A stretch of DNA of 64,000 nucleotides from Marinomonas sp. KMM3893 (GCF_004352855.1 NZ_SJSC01000002.1:124001-188000); one strand, 5' to 3'; positions 10,442-20,130 are shown, counted from the first letter of the stretch. Translations and numbers: made by a program. Notes: a model not told the origin generated them from the letters alone.

Positions 10442-10474
10442 AAAACCAATCAAAAGGCTACTTTTGGTTTTTTT
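10441..10474 (+). terminator. Rho-independent terminator after acuR
   Basis: AAAAACCAA and AAAAG (10441-10456, with a two-base bulge) pair with CTTTTGGTTTTTTT (10461-10474) around a four-base loop GCTA, ending in a T run. It separates acuR from the acuI operator and promoter. Confidence 0.7.
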
Positions 10475-10485
10475 ATATATTTAAA

Positions 10486-10500
10486 TAGACGATCGGTCTA
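10486..10500. promoter_or_regulatory. Operator-like palindrome upstream of acuI
   Basis: TAGACGATCGGTCTA is a TAGAC-N5-GTCTA palindrome ending 13 bases before the acuI start codon, so bound repressor would block initiation. It matches the site before acuR in both arms. Confidence 0.8.
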
Positions 10501-10513
10501 AAAGGGAGATCTT

Positions 10514-11494
10514 ATGTTTCGTGCATTGATTATTGATCAAAATGAAGAACGCCAGCAAACCTGTACTTTGAGCAATGTAGAAGAATCTCAGCTTCCTGAA
10601 GGGGATGTTTTAGTTGAAGTTGTTTACAGCACCTTAAATTATAAAGATGCGTTGGCCATTACCGGCAAAGGTCGTATTGCTCGTTCTTTTCCTATGGTGC
10701 CAGGCATCGATTTGGTTGGTAAAGTGCTGCAAAGCGACTCTGAACGCTTTCAAGAAGGCGACTGGGTGTTGCTTAACGGTTTTGGTGTGGGTGAAATGCA
10801 TTGGGGTGGATTGGCGGAAAAAGCGCGTCTGAAAAGTGAATGGCTTATTCCATTGCCAAGCGGTATCGATGCGAAACAATCGATGGCCGTTGGCACCGCA
10901 GGATACACCGCAATGCTGTCTGTTTTAGCATTAGAAAAACAAGGTGTGACACCGGATTCTGGGGAAATCTTAGTGACTGGCGCAAACGGTGGCGTGGGCA
11001 GTTATGCGATTCGCTTGTTAAACCGTCTTGGCTATCAAGTGGTCGCGTCTACCGGAAGAATGGAAGAAACAGAGTATCTAAAAAGCCTGGGTGCAAACGA
11101 TGTTATTGATCGTGCTACCTTGTCTGAGCCTGGTAAACCGTTGCAAAAAGAACGTTGGGCTGGGGTTATTGACTGTGTTGGTAGTCATACTTTGGCCAAT
11201 GTGTGTGCTAGCACCAAGTACGGTGGTGTGGTGACTGCATGTGGTTTAGCACAAGGTCTCGACTTCCCTGCTTCTGTGGCGCCCTTTATACTGCGTGGTG
11301 TTAAATTGATTGGCATCGACAGTGTGATGCGACCTTTAGCGGATCGAATGGAAGCATGGCAGCGCTTAGGCGAACTGTTACAAGCGGAAGATTTCGATGC
11401 GATTAGTCAAGAAATTACGCTGGATGACGTCGCCAAAACCGCTTCTGCTTTACTTGATGGTAAAGTACGTGGACGAGTCATTGTGGCTTTTTAA
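10514..11494 (+). CDS. acuI: Acrylyl-CoA reductase (AcuI/YhdH family)
   Basis: NADPH-dependent medium-chain reductase without zinc, 326 residues. The AcuI/YhdH family turns toxic acrylyl-CoA into propionyl-CoA. Visible features are the N-terminal STLNYKDALAITGKGRI segment (about 42-58), PGIDLVGKV, and the NADPH-binding GANGGVGSYAIRLL (about 155-168). There are no zinc-ligand cysteines of the alcohol-dehydrogenase type. A ribosome binding site (AAGGGAGA) precedes the ATG. Its neighbour is an AcuR-like repressor. No DMSP lyase or CoA-transferase gene is in the window, so the acrylate source is unknown. Confidence 0.9.
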   Translation: MFRALIIDQNEERQQTCTLSNVEESQLPEGDVLVEVVYSTLNYKDALAITGKGRIARSFPMVPGIDLVGKVLQSDSERFQEGDWVLLNGFGVGEMHWGGLAEKARLKSEWLIPLPSGIDAKQSMAVGTAGYTAMLSVLALEKQGVTPDSGEILVTGANGGVGSYAIRLLNRLGYQVVASTGRMEETEYLKSLGANDVIDRATLSEPGKPLQKERWAGVIDCVGSHTLANVCASTKYGGVVTACGLAQGLDFPASVAPFILRGVKLIGIDSVMRPLADRMEAWQRLGELLQAEDFDAISQEITLDDVAKTASALLDGKVRGRVIVAF

Positions 11495-11508
11495 GAGAGC
11501 AGCGTTTT

Positions 11509-12636
11509 ATGTATGTGTTAGACCACGCTATTGCCATGAAAATTGTCAGCCGAACCATGGCCATTTTGGATTACAACGTGAATGTGATGAACAGTCAGGG
11601 AACCATTCTAGGTTCTGGTGACAGTCAGCGTATTGGCACCGTTCACGAAGGCGCATTGCTGGCGATAACACATAATCGGATCGTTGAAATTAACCAAGAC
11701 GTGTCTGATAGCTTAATGGGCGTAAAGCCCGGCATTAATGTCCCCTTGCACCATCATGGAAATATCATAGGTGTGATTGGTATTACTGGGGACGTTAGTG
11801 AGCTTAATCAGTATGGTTTATTGTTAAAAATGACCGCGGAAATGATCGTTGAGCAAGCCAACCTTCAAGAAACCATACAGTGGGAAAACCGCCAAAAAGA
11901 AGAGTTTATTCTACAGCTGATTCGTGCGGATTTTGAATTAACACCACAGGTGGTTTCTTGGGCTGGACAGCTTGGCATTGCTCTCGATATGCCAAGAGTG
12001 GCTGCTGTGATCGAAGTCAGTGATAACACGGGGAGTTTAAAAGAGCTCGTGCATTTATTGCAGCACCCAGAGCGCGACAACTTGGTGGCGATGACGTCGT
12101 TGAATCAATTGGTGATTCTAAAACCTGCTTTTCTTGATGGCTTCGCGTGGGACCCTGAACTTGAGAGTCGTCGTATTGATCAATTATTGAAGCGTTTGCC
12201 CCAGCCGCTTGCTGGGCATACTAAAATAGCCTTGGGGCACTATTTTCCAGGCTTAGAAGGCTTGTCTCATTCCTATCAAACAGCGCAAGATGCCCTTACT
12301 ACAGGGAAAAAACTCAAACCAGATGAGCAGAAGTATCTCTTTGAAGAGTATTCCTTACAGGTTTTGTTGTCTGGCATGAAGCAAACATGGCGTGGTGAGG
12401 TGCTTTCTTCGCCTTACCAAACTCTTTTGGAAGCTGATAAAAAAGGCTTATTAATTAAGACGTTATCTGCTTACATCAAACACTTCGGTGACCTTCAAGC
12501 GTGCGCTAATGCACTGCATATCCATAGAAATACACTGCGTTATCGATTGGATAAAATTCAACGTTTAACCCATCTTAATATTCATTCTTTGGATGGATTA
12601 TTCAGCCTGTACTTAGGGCAATTGATTACGAAATAA
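11509..12636 (+). CDS. cdaR: Carbohydrate diacid regulator (CdaR/SdaR family)
   Basis: Activator of 375 residues, expected to sense glycerate, glucarate or galactarate. The N-terminal sugar-diacid recognition domain (about 1-135) includes GVKPGINVPLHHHGNIIGVI. The C-terminal PucR-type helix-turn-helix reads ACANALHIHRNTLRYRLDKI (about residues 331-350). It starts 14 bases after acuI, so it may be partly co-transcribed with it. It precedes a GntP-family permease and a glycerate kinase, the usual CdaR targets. Confidence 0.9.
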   Translation: MYVLDHAIAMKIVSRTMAILDYNVNVMNSQGTILGSGDSQRIGTVHEGALLAITHNRIVEINQDVSDSLMGVKPGINVPLHHHGNIIGVIGITGDVSELNQYGLLLKMTAEMIVEQANLQETIQWENRQKEEFILQLIRADFELTPQVVSWAGQLGIALDMPRVAAVIEVSDNTGSLKELVHLLQHPERDNLVAMTSLNQLVILKPAFLDGFAWDPELESRRIDQLLKRLPQPLAGHTKIALGHYFPGLEGLSHSYQTAQDALTTGKKLKPDEQKYLFEEYSLQVLLSGMKQTWRGEVLSSPYQTLLEADKKGLLIKTLSAYIKHFGDLQACANALHIHRNTLRYRLDKIQRLTHLNIHSLDGLFSLYLGQLITK

Positions 12637-12660
12637 CGCTCTATTTACCATATACGCTTA

Positions 12661-12686
12661 ATTTTTTGTGCACATGAACAAAAAAT
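12661..12686. promoter_or_regulatory. AT-rich inverted repeat upstream of the GntP permease gene
   Basis: ATTTTTTGT (12661-12669) and ACAAAAAAT (12678-12686) form a perfect 9-base inverted repeat around GCACATGA. It lies about 125 bases before the permease start and just after cdaR. It could be a regulator site, possibly for CdaR, or a weak bidirectional terminator. The low G+C of the stem makes a terminator less likely. Confidence 0.4.
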
Positions 12687-12812
12687 AGAAAAATCTCCCC
12701 GCCATTTCCAGACAATCGTCTAAAGCTTCCTATGCTATTTTGGTGAATAATAACCCGTTCTAATACTGAGCGTTTTCTCGCTCTACCTAATAAAAATTAA
12801 AAAGGTAAAATC

Positions 12813-14171
12813 ATGGCTCTCGTACTCATCTTGATTGCGGTCATCATCTTTATTGTTTTGGCGACCTCTAAATATAAGCTTCACCCCTTTCTTACCTTAA
12901 TCCTAGCGGCTTTTATTGCTGCATTTGCGTATGGTTTACCGAGCAGCACCATTGCTAAAACCATAACGTCTGGTTTTGGTGGGATTCTAGGTTATATCGG
13001 TTTAGTGATTGTTTTAGGTACGATTATCGGCACCATTTTAGAAAAAAGTGGCGCTGCCATTACCATGGCCGATGTGGTGATAAAGCTATTAGGAAAGCGT
13101 TTCCCGACGCTGACCATGTCCATTATCGGCTACATCGTTTCTATTCCTGTGTTCTGTGATTCTGGCTTTGTCATCTTAAACTCCCTTAAGCAATCCATGG
13201 CAAATCGTATGAAGGTGTCGAGCGTTTCTATGAGTGTGGCTTTGGCGACGGGCTTGTATGCAACTCATACGTTTGTACCGCCAACACCTGGTCCGATTGC
13301 TGCAGCTGGTAATCTTGGATTAGAGTCGAATTTAGGTTTGGTTATTGGCGTGGGCCTTTTGGTGTCTGCGGTTGCTGCGATTGCAGGAATGTTGTGGGCA
13401 AACCGATTTTCTAACGTTGAGCCTGATGGTGAAGGTGCCGCTGAGCTGAAAATAGAAAATAAAGATTACGATGCGCTTAAGCAAAGTTATGGAGTGCTAC
13501 CAAGCCCAATAAAAGCTTTTGCCCCTATTTTTGTACCCATTTTACTTATTTGTTTTGGTTCTATTGCCAATTTCCCTTCTTTACCGCTAGGTCACAGTGG
13601 CCTTTATCAAACGCTTGTTTTTTTAGGGCAGCCTGTTAATGCCTTGTTGATTGGTTTGTTTTTATCTTTGCCTTTATTAAAAGGCGATAACAAGGTCACG
13701 GCGTTTAGTGAGCGCATTAGTGAAGGTTTAGTATCTGCGGCCCCTATTCTACTGATCACCGGCGCTGGTGGAGCATTTGGTGCTGTGCTTAAAGCGACGC
13801 CCATTGGTGACTATTTGGGATCGTCTTTGTCGGCCTTAGGCGTGGGAATTTTTATGCCTTTCTTAGTGTCTGCCGCTCTTAAATCTGCGCAAGGTTCATC
13901 AACAGTTGCCTTGGTCACCACCTCTGCGTTGGTTGCGCCACTGCTTGGTCAGATTGGTTTAGACAGTGAAATGGGACGCGTACTAACAGTGATGGCGATT
14001 GGTGCGGGTGCGATGACGGTTTCTCATGCGAATGACAGTTTTTTCTGGGTGGTTGCTCAGTTTAGCCGCATGAGCGTGAATCAGGCTTATAAAGCACAAA
14101 CCATGGCGACGCTTATTCAGGGTGTGACCGCGATGTGCGCTGTGTATTTGTTGAGTCTAGTATTGCTTTAA
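12813..14171 (+). CDS. GntP-family permease (glycerate/gluconate:proton symporter)
   Basis: Inner-membrane permease of 452 residues with about 12-14 hydrophobic segments across its whole length. Family features include the N-terminal KLHPFLTLILAAF segment, ATHTFVPPTPGPIAAAGNLG near residue 150, and SHANDSFFWVV near 405. It stands between a CdaR regulator and a glycerate kinase, so D-glycerate is the most likely substrate. Gluconate or another aldonate cannot be excluded from sequence. The ribosome binding site AAGGT precedes the ATG. Confidence 0.88.
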   Translation: MALVLILIAVIIFIVLATSKYKLHPFLTLILAAFIAAFAYGLPSSTIAKTITSGFGGILGYIGLVIVLGTIIGTILEKSGAAITMADVVIKLLGKRFPTLTMSIIGYIVSIPVFCDSGFVILNSLKQSMANRMKVSSVSMSVALATGLYATHTFVPPTPGPIAAAGNLGLESNLGLVIGVGLLVSAVAAIAGMLWANRFSNVEPDGEGAAELKIENKDYDALKQSYGVLPSPIKAFAPIFVPILLICFGSIANFPSLPLGHSGLYQTLVFLGQPVNALLIGLFLSLPLLKGDNKVTAFSERISEGLVSAAPILLITGAGGAFGAVLKATPIGDYLGSSLSALGVGIFMPFLVSAALKSAQGSSTVALVTTSALVAPLLGQIGLDSEMGRVLTVMAIGAGAMTVSHANDSFFWVVAQFSRMSVNQAYKAQTMATLIQGVTAMCAVYLLSLVLL

Positions 14172-14313
14172 AGGCTAACAGGCTAGTTTGCTATAGATCT
14201 ATCAAGCACTCAGGCGCTTATGTTTGAGTGTGTTTTACTCTTTTAGAGCGCTCGATTTTCTGGATGTGAGTGCGTTTGTTAATGATTTGCTTTTTTTCTT
14301 AATGGGTATTTTT

Positions 14314-15471
14314 ATGAAAATTGTCATTGCTCCCGATTCATTTAAAGAAAGTCTGAGCGCGTTAGGTGTTTCTAATGCCATTGAAGCGGGTTTTCGCCAT
14401 GTTTTTCCGGATGCTGAGTACGTCAAAGTACCAATGGCCGATGGTGGTGAAGGCACAGTTCAATCCATGGTGGACGCCACAGAAGGTTACTTTATTGATT
14501 TGAGCGTCACAGGGCCGCTTGGACAGCCCGTTCAGGCTCAATATGGTGTGTTAGGTAGCCAACCGGGTAAACCCAGCACTGCGATTATTGAAATGGCGTC
14601 AGCGTCGGGTTTGCATCTGGTCCCCAGAGAACAACGTGATCCGCGTATCACCACCAGCTATGGTACTGGTGAATTGATTAAGGATGCCTTAGATCGTGGT
14701 ATTGAGCACATTATTCTTGGCCTAGGTGGCAGTGCGACAAACGACGGTGGCGCAGGCATGGTGCAGGCATTGGGCTATCAGTTACAAGACGTAAATGGCA
14801 GGGAGATTCCATTCGGCGGTCTTGCGTTGAAGCAACTTAACAGGATCGACGCGAGCTTGGTTCACCCGAAATTGGCGGCTTGTGTTATTGAGGTGGCGTG
14901 TGATGTGGACAACCCTTTATGTGGTGAACGCGGTGCGTCGGCGATTTTCGGCCCTCAAAAAGGCGCGACGCCAGCGATGGTTCAAGCATTAGATCTGTCA
15001 CTCGCACACTTTGCGGATGTGATTGTCAGCAGTGGCCGAGAAGACCAGCGTTTGGTCGCAGGGGCTGGTGCTGCAGGTGGGATGGGACTTGGGGTTAAGG
15101 CGTTTCTAGGTGGCGAATTAAAGCCCGGAATCGAGATCGTCATGGCGACGGTCGCGTTTGCTGAGAAGCTTGAAGGCGCCGACTTGGTGATTACCGGTGA
15201 AGGCCGTATTGATGGACAAACGGCATTTGGCAAAACCCCAATGGGGGTATTAAAGCAAGCCCAAGATAAAGGTTTACCGACGATTGGTATTGCTGGTTGC
15301 CTCGGTGAAGGAGCTGAAATTATGTTGGAAAAAGGCATGTTGGCTATTTTCCCCATCATCCCCTTTTTGCATTCTTTAGAGCAGGTGTTGGCTGAAGCTG
15401 AAACTAACGTTACTTATACTGCTCGTAATATCGCACAAAGCATCAAGCTTGGTGGCCAGTTAAACCGCTAG
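14314..15471 (+). CDS. garK: Glycerate 2-kinase (GarK/GlxK type)
   Basis: Class I glycerate kinase, 385 residues, phosphorylating D-glycerate for entry into lower glycolysis. The ATG at 14314 gives the family N-terminus MKIVIAPDSFKESLSA; a longer frame opening with TTG at 14224 is not supported. Conserved segments include PMADGGEGTVQSMV, GLGGSATNDGGAGM (about residues 141-154), GAGAAGGMGLG and VITGEGRIDGQTAFGK. It is the last gene of the cdaR-gntP-garK set and is followed by a good terminator. The enzyme would also take up glycerate from glycolate or glucarate pathways not seen here. Confidence 0.93.
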   Translation: MKIVIAPDSFKESLSALGVSNAIEAGFRHVFPDAEYVKVPMADGGEGTVQSMVDATEGYFIDLSVTGPLGQPVQAQYGVLGSQPGKPSTAIIEMASASGLHLVPREQRDPRITTSYGTGELIKDALDRGIEHIILGLGGSATNDGGAGMVQALGYQLQDVNGREIPFGGLALKQLNRIDASLVHPKLAACVIEVACDVDNPLCGERGASAIFGPQKGATPAMVQALDLSLAHFADVIVSSGREDQRLVAGAGAAGGMGLGVKAFLGGELKPGIEIVMATVAFAEKLEGADLVITGEGRIDGQTAFGKTPMGVLKQAQDKGLPTIGIAGCLGEGAEIMLEKGMLAIFPIIPFLHSLEQVLAEAETNVTYTARNIAQSIKLGGQLNR

Positions 15472-15489
15472 CTAAGCGGTAAAGTTTGG

Positions 15490-15529
15490 GTGCAGAACAG
15501 TTAACTCAGAGGCTGTTTTGCACTTTTTT
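15490..15529 (+). terminator. Rho-independent terminator after the glycerate kinase gene
   Basis: GTGCAGAACAG (15490-15500) pairs with CTGTTTTGCAC (15513-15523, one G-T wobble), followed by six T. It ends the plus-strand glycerate operon and faces the convergent efflux operon. Confidence 0.8.
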
Positions 15530-15544
15530 CCATGATAACGTCGC

Positions 15545-16975
15545 TTATTCAGTGGTTTCTTCTTGAGCTTTAGCGCTGGGTAATTGATCGCTGTTCCAGC
15601 CTCCTCCTAACGCCGCAATAAGCTGTACGCTGTTTACCAATTGCGTGCTGATTAAGCTCAATTGGCTTTGTTGCTGGCTTAAGCTGGTGGCTTCGGTTGT
15701 GGCGACATCTAAGTAATCAATCATGCCCAATTTGAACTGATTGTAAGTAACGCGGGCGGACTCTTTAGCAAATTGAGTCGCCAGTTGCTGAGCCTGTATT
15801 TCTTTCTCAAGCACTTGCATCTCTACCAGATAATCTTCGACTTCTTGAAACGCGCTGAGTACCGTCTGACGGTAATTAGCGATATTGGCGGCATACTCAG
15901 CTTTGGCTTGTTTTACCTGGGCTTTGGTTGCCCCGAAATCAAAGATATTGCCACTAAGTGAAGGCCCAACAGACCACGCTCTGGATGGCAACTCGAAGAG
16001 ATTGCCAAGCACGCTGTTTTCAAAACCGGCACTGGCTGATAACGATAAATCGGGATAATACCCAGCGATGGCAACACCCACGGACGCATTGGCAGACGCC
16101 ATGTTTCGCTCCGCATAGGCAATATCCGGGCGACGCTCTAAGAGTGCGGAAGGCAGCGTTTTAGGGACCGCAGGCAATTGAAAGCTCAGTGGCTGAGCGG
16201 CTAATGAAAACGCCGCCGGCGGTTTACCGATGAGCACCGCAATGGCGTGTTCGTATTGTGCCCGTTGCCATTGTAAATCGAGCATAGAGACGCGCGTACT
16301 ATGGAGCTGAGTCTGTGCCTGTGACACGGATGCACTGGAAATATTGCCCACTTTGTATTGGTTGGTGACGACTTTCAAGTAGTGCTGATACACGGTGATA
16401 TTAGCCTGATAAAGGCGGATTTTTTCGTCTAATACGCGCAACTGAAAATAATATTGAGCCAGCGAAGATTGGGCACTGAGTATCGCTGAGGCTAATTGCG
16501 CAGCACTGGCTTGTGCGCTGGCGCGGTCGGCTTCACGCGTGCGTCGTAATTTGCCCCATAAATCGATTTCCCAGCTTACGGTGCCTTGCGCAGAGTACGC
16601 ATTGCTGGTTTGGCTCTGGCTACCAGAACGTGTTGCGCTCGCTGTGGCACCGATAGATGGGTACAGATTCGCGCCTGCTTCTTCGGCCACCGCTTTTGCT
16701 TTTTCGTAGTCTGCTGCGTATTCAGCGACGTTCTGGTTGCTGATTCTTACCTGTGCGATCAAGGCAGATAAGGTGTCGTCTTGATACAGATCCCACCAAG
16801 CACCTTTCGGCTGTAAGTCAGATGGAGTGGCTTTTTTCCAGCCTTTTGCTTCTTTGAATTGCTCGCTGCTGGGCGCATCGGGACGCTGGTAATCTGGTCC
16901 TACGGCGCTACAGCCTGCGAGTACCAAGGAAATTAAGGTCAAGGCAAACACTTGTGTTATTCGATTATTCATCAT
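15545..16975 (-). CDS. RND efflux outer-membrane lipoprotein (NodT/OprM family)
   Basis: Outer-membrane channel of a tripartite efflux pump, 476 residues. The signal peptide ends in the lipobox LAGC (about residues 19-22), giving a lipoprotein. PDYQRPDAPSSEQF follows, then two repeated helical regions with AYAEARN-like motifs (LLERRPDIAYAERNMASANA near 288) and a second copy of the fold. Its start overlaps the stop of the upstream RND gene by four bases, so it is the last gene of the four-gene operon. Substrates cannot be told from sequence. Confidence 0.92.
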   Translation of the reverse strand: MMNNRITQVFALTLISLVLAGCSAVGPDYQRPDAPSSEQFKEAKGWKKATPSDLQPKGAWWDLYQDDTLSALIAQVRISNQNVAEYAADYEKAKAVAEEAGANLYPSIGATASATRSGSQSQTSNAYSAQGTVSWEIDLWGKLRRTREADRASAQASAAQLASAILSAQSSLAQYYFQLRVLDEKIRLYQANITVYQHYLKVVTNQYKVGNISSASVSQAQTQLHSTRVSMLDLQWQRAQYEHAIAVLIGKPPAAFSLAAQPLSFQLPAVPKTLPSALLERRPDIAYAERNMASANASVGVAIAGYYPDLSLSASAGFENSVLGNLFELPSRAWSVGPSLSGNIFDFGATKAQVKQAKAEYAANIANYRQTVLSAFQEVEDYLVEMQVLEKEIQAQQLATQFAKESARVTYNQFKLGMIDYLDVATTEATSLSQQQSQLSLISTQLVNSVQLIAALGGGWNSDQLPSAKAQEETTE

Positions 16976-19900
16976 GATCCATTTTTATCATTGGTTACAG
17001 TGCTGGTGGGGTTCAATGAGTGACTTTCTTGTGCTCGGTCACGTCCTACAAGGCGTAGCCACAGACCTTTACCTGTGTCGCTGATGCGCTCCATATAAAG
17101 GTAAACCACAGGCGTGGTGTAGAGTGTTAGGAGCTGGCTAACGAGCAAGCCACCACAAATGGCTATCCCTAATGGGCTGCGTAAATCCGCATCGCCACCG
17201 CTTGCAATGGCCATGGGTAGAGCGCCAAAAAACGCCGCTAAAGAGGTCATCATGATAGGACGAAAGCGCTTTAGACAGGCTTCCCGGATCGCCTCTTCAG
17301 AAGATAAGCCCTGTCGTCGCTGCGCATCTAATGCAAAATCAATCATCATAATGGCGTTCTTTTTAACAATGCCGATCAACAGCAAAATGCCAATAAACGC
17401 GACGACCGTCAGCTGGGTGCTGGTTATTTTCATTAGCAACAAGGCCCCCAGTCCAGCAGATGGCAAGGTCGATAAAATGGTCAGCGGATGGGCAAAGCTC
17501 TCGTATAACATGCCTAAGATCAGGTAAACCGACAGCAAGGCCGCAAGGATTAACCATGGCAAGCTGCTGGCAAAGGCTTGCGACAGTTTGGCGCTACCGG
17601 CGTAATTGGCCACGATACTGCTGGGTACCGCTAAGCTTGCAAGTTCTGCTTTGATTGCTTGTTGGGCTTGTTGTAACGTGCTGCCATCGGCGGTGTTGAA
17701 CGCAATAGTGACAGTGGCAGAAAGGTCCTGATGGGCGACCGACAAAGAGGCATTACCGCTTTTTAGGCGAGTAAATTCACTGATTGGTATGACATCGCCA
17801 CTGTTATTAACAATATTGAGAGAGCGCAGTACTTCGCTGTCGCTGGTGTAGTCGCTGGTTAAGCCCATGACCACATGGTATTGGGTGGATTCCTTATATA
17901 AAGTCGTGATTTGTCGCTGGCTGAAGGCGTTGCTCAACAGGGTGTCAAAATCGTCTACCGAAATGTCCAAACGGGTGGCAGCGGCTCTGTCTATGATGAT
18001 CTGTACCTCTTGACCGCCCTCTTGAAGATCTGAATCTACTCCGCTGAGTTGAGGCAATTTGGCCAGCGCGGTTTTAATTTTTGGTGCCCATGCCCGTAAT
18101 GTGTCTAGGCTGTCGGATTGCAGACTTAATTGATAATTGGCGTTGGCGCTGCGTCCGCCTCCTCGAATATCACTGTCGGCGCGTAAAAATAAACTGCCAT
18201 CGGCCAGCTGTTGGCCTTGTTTGTATAAGCGGTTGGCGACTTCGCTTGCGGTTGCTTGGCGCTCACCAATGGGTTTGAGACGAATAAAGAACTGGCCAAC
18301 ATTACGGGAACCGTGGCGGGAACTGCTGATTGAACTCATTACCCCCGCAACGGCAGGGTCATTTTTTATCATTTGAGAGTATTTGCGTAGCCGAGGCTCC
18401 ATGGCGGCAAAGGAGGTATTTTGATCGGCTCGTACTGCACCAAACACAATGCCTGTGTCTTGTTCTGGAAAAAAGCCCTTTTGCACGCTGCTGTACAGAT
18501 TGACGTTGAGAAGAATTGTTCCAAGCAGAGCCAACATCGTCAGTCGCTTGTGTGCCAGCACTCGATCTAAGCTAGTACGGTAGCCGTTTTGCAGCCTTGT
18601 AAAAGCCGATTCAATAACGCGATAAAGCCATGGCTGCTTGCTACTGACCGTATGGCGTCGCAGCATCCGCGAGCACAGCATTGGCGTTAACGTCAGTGAC
18701 ACCAACATAGAAATCACCAAAGAGACGGATAACGTGACCGCAAACTCTCGTAATAGCTGGCCCACCATGCTGTTCATAAAGAGCAAAGGAATAAACACGG
18801 CAATCAGGGAAATTGTCATCGCCAATACCGTAAAGCCGACCTCCTTGGCCCCTTTCAAAGACGCTCTGACAGGCCCTAAGCCATTTTCTATGTGTCTTGA
18901 GGTGTTTTCCAAGACAACGATGGCATCGTCGACCACAAAGCCGGTAGAGACGATGAGCGCCATTAAAGACAAGTTGTCTAGGCTATAACCCAGTAAATAC
19001 ATCACGGCAAAGGTGCCCAATAGCGACACTGGCAAGGCCATTGCCGGAATCAATAAGGCACGACCATTGCGTAAGAACACAAACACAACGGCGATGACCA
19101 AGGCGATGGCAATCAATAATGTGCGCTCCGTTTCATGCAAAGCAGAGCGTACGGTTGGCGAGCGATCCAGCACAATGTTCAATTCGGCATCTTTTGGTAA
19201 CAGTTTTTTAAAGAGCGGTAACTGAGCTTTGATGTCATCAATGGTCGACAGCATATTGCTGCCTGAGGATTGCGTAACGCCAAGGTTGATGGCGGGCTGA
19301 TTGTTGTAATAGCCGACATTGAAACGGTTCTCGACGCCGTCCGACACCTGAGCCACATCGGATAAATGAATCGCAGCCCCATCCACATGATAAATAACCA
19401 AATCAGCGAATTCTTGAGCGTGCAGTAGTTGATCATTGGTGTTGACCATCCAGCTGCTTTTTTCCCCTTGGATAATGCCTTTCGGCTGATGATCCGTCGC
19501 GTTCACTATGGCTTTACGAACCGTGTCTAACGAAATGCCGTAATGGGTTAAGGCTTGTGGGTGTAAATCGATACGCACGGCTGGCAAGGCGCTGCCAAAT
19601 AAAGAGACGTCACTGACCCCTTCAATTTGTGAAATACGAGGTTCTAACTGGTTGGCGGCAAAATCATACAGTGTGCTTGGGCTCAATGATGGCGAAGTCA
19701 AAGAAAGCATGAAAATCGGCGCCGAGGAAGGGTTTCTCTTCTGGTAGGTTGGCGACGACGTCATGGCGCTGGGTAAGAGGCTCTTAGCGGCGTTAATCGC
19801 GGCTTGCACTTCTCGAGCTGCGCCGTTGATATCGCGGTTTATATCAAACACCAAGACGATAGACGTAGAGCCTTGTGAGCTCGACGAGGTCATTTCACTG

Positions 19901-20130
19901 ATGCCTGAAATTTGTCCTAACGCGCGCTCTAGCGGTGTTGAAACGGTGGCGGCCATGACCTCTGGGCTGGCGCCAGATAGGCTGGCATTCACCACTATCA
20001 TAGGGCTTGAGATGGCCGGTAAGCTTGCCACAGGCAGCCACTGAAAGGCGATTACTCCCAATAACATGATGGCCATGGTGATCAGCCAAGTGGCCACCGG
20101 CCGAAAGATAAACACACGCGACAGGTTCAT
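16972..20130 (-). CDS. mdtC: RND multidrug efflux permease, MdtC/MuxC-like
   Basis: Resistance-nodulation-division inner-membrane transporter, 1052 residues. Two halves each have one helix plus a large periplasmic loop and a helix bundle. The TM4 acid pair is in STGFVVDDAIVVLEN and the TM10 lysine is in [15 protein letters not shown]. It starts at the last base of the mdtB-like stop codon (TAATG), showing translational coupling. Two different RND subunits encoded side by side suggest a mixed trimer, as in MdtBC and MuxBC. No regulator or two-component system is adjacent. Confidence 0.92.
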   Translation of the reverse strand: MNLSRVFIFRPVATWLITMAIMLLGVIAFQWLPVASLPAISSPMIVVNASLSGASPEVMAATVSTPLERALGQISGISEMTSSSSQGSTSIVLVFDINRDINGAAREVQAAINAAKSLLPSAMTSSPTYQKRNPSSAPIFMLSLTSPSLSPSTLYDFAANQLEPRISQIEGVSDVSLFGSALPAVRIDLHPQALTHYGISLDTVRKAIVNATDHQPKGIIQGEKSSWMVNTNDQLLHAQEFADLVIYHVDGAAIHLSDVAQVSDGVENRFNVGYYNNQPAINLGVTQSSGSNMLSTIDDIKAQLPLFKKLLPKDAELNIVLDRSPTVRSALHETERTLLIAIALVIAVVFVFLRNGRALLIPAMALPVSLLGTFAVMYLLGYSLDNLSLMALIVSTGFVVDDAIVVLENTSRHIENGLGPVRASLKGAKEVGFTVLAMTISLIAVFIPLLFMNSMVGQLLREFAVTLSVSLVISMLVSLTLTPMLCSRMLRRHTVSSKQPWLYRVIESAFTRLQNGYRTSLDRVLAHKRLTMLALLGTILLNVNLYSSVQKGFFPEQDTGIVFGAVRADQNTSFAAMEPRLRKYSQMIKNDPAVAGVMSSISSSRHGSRNVGQFFIRLKPIGERQATASEVANRLYKQGQQLADGSLFLRADSDIRGGGRSANANYQLSLQSDSLDTLRAWAPKIKTALAKLPQLSGVDSDLQEGGQEVQIIIDRAAATRLDISVDDFDTLLSNAFSQRQITTLYKESTQYHVVMGLTSDYTSDSEVLRSLNIVNNSGDVIPISEFTRLKSGNASLSVAHQDLSATVTIAFNTADGSTLQQAQQAIKAELASLAVPSSIVANYAGSAKLSQAFASSLPWLILAALLSVYLILGMLYESFAHPLTILSTLPSAGLGALLLMKITSTQLTVVAFIGILLLIGIVKKNAIMMIDFALDAQRRQGLSSEEAIREACLKRFRPIMMTSLAAFFGALPMAIASGGDADLRSPLGIAICGGLLVSQLLTLYTTPVVYLYMERISDTGKGLWLRLVGRDRAQESHSLNPTSTVTNDKNGS

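Noticed and set aside
14224..14313. Longer N-terminus for the glycerate kinase
   Set aside because: The extension starts with TTG and is unlike the family; the ATG at 14314 gives the expected MKIVIAPDSFK.
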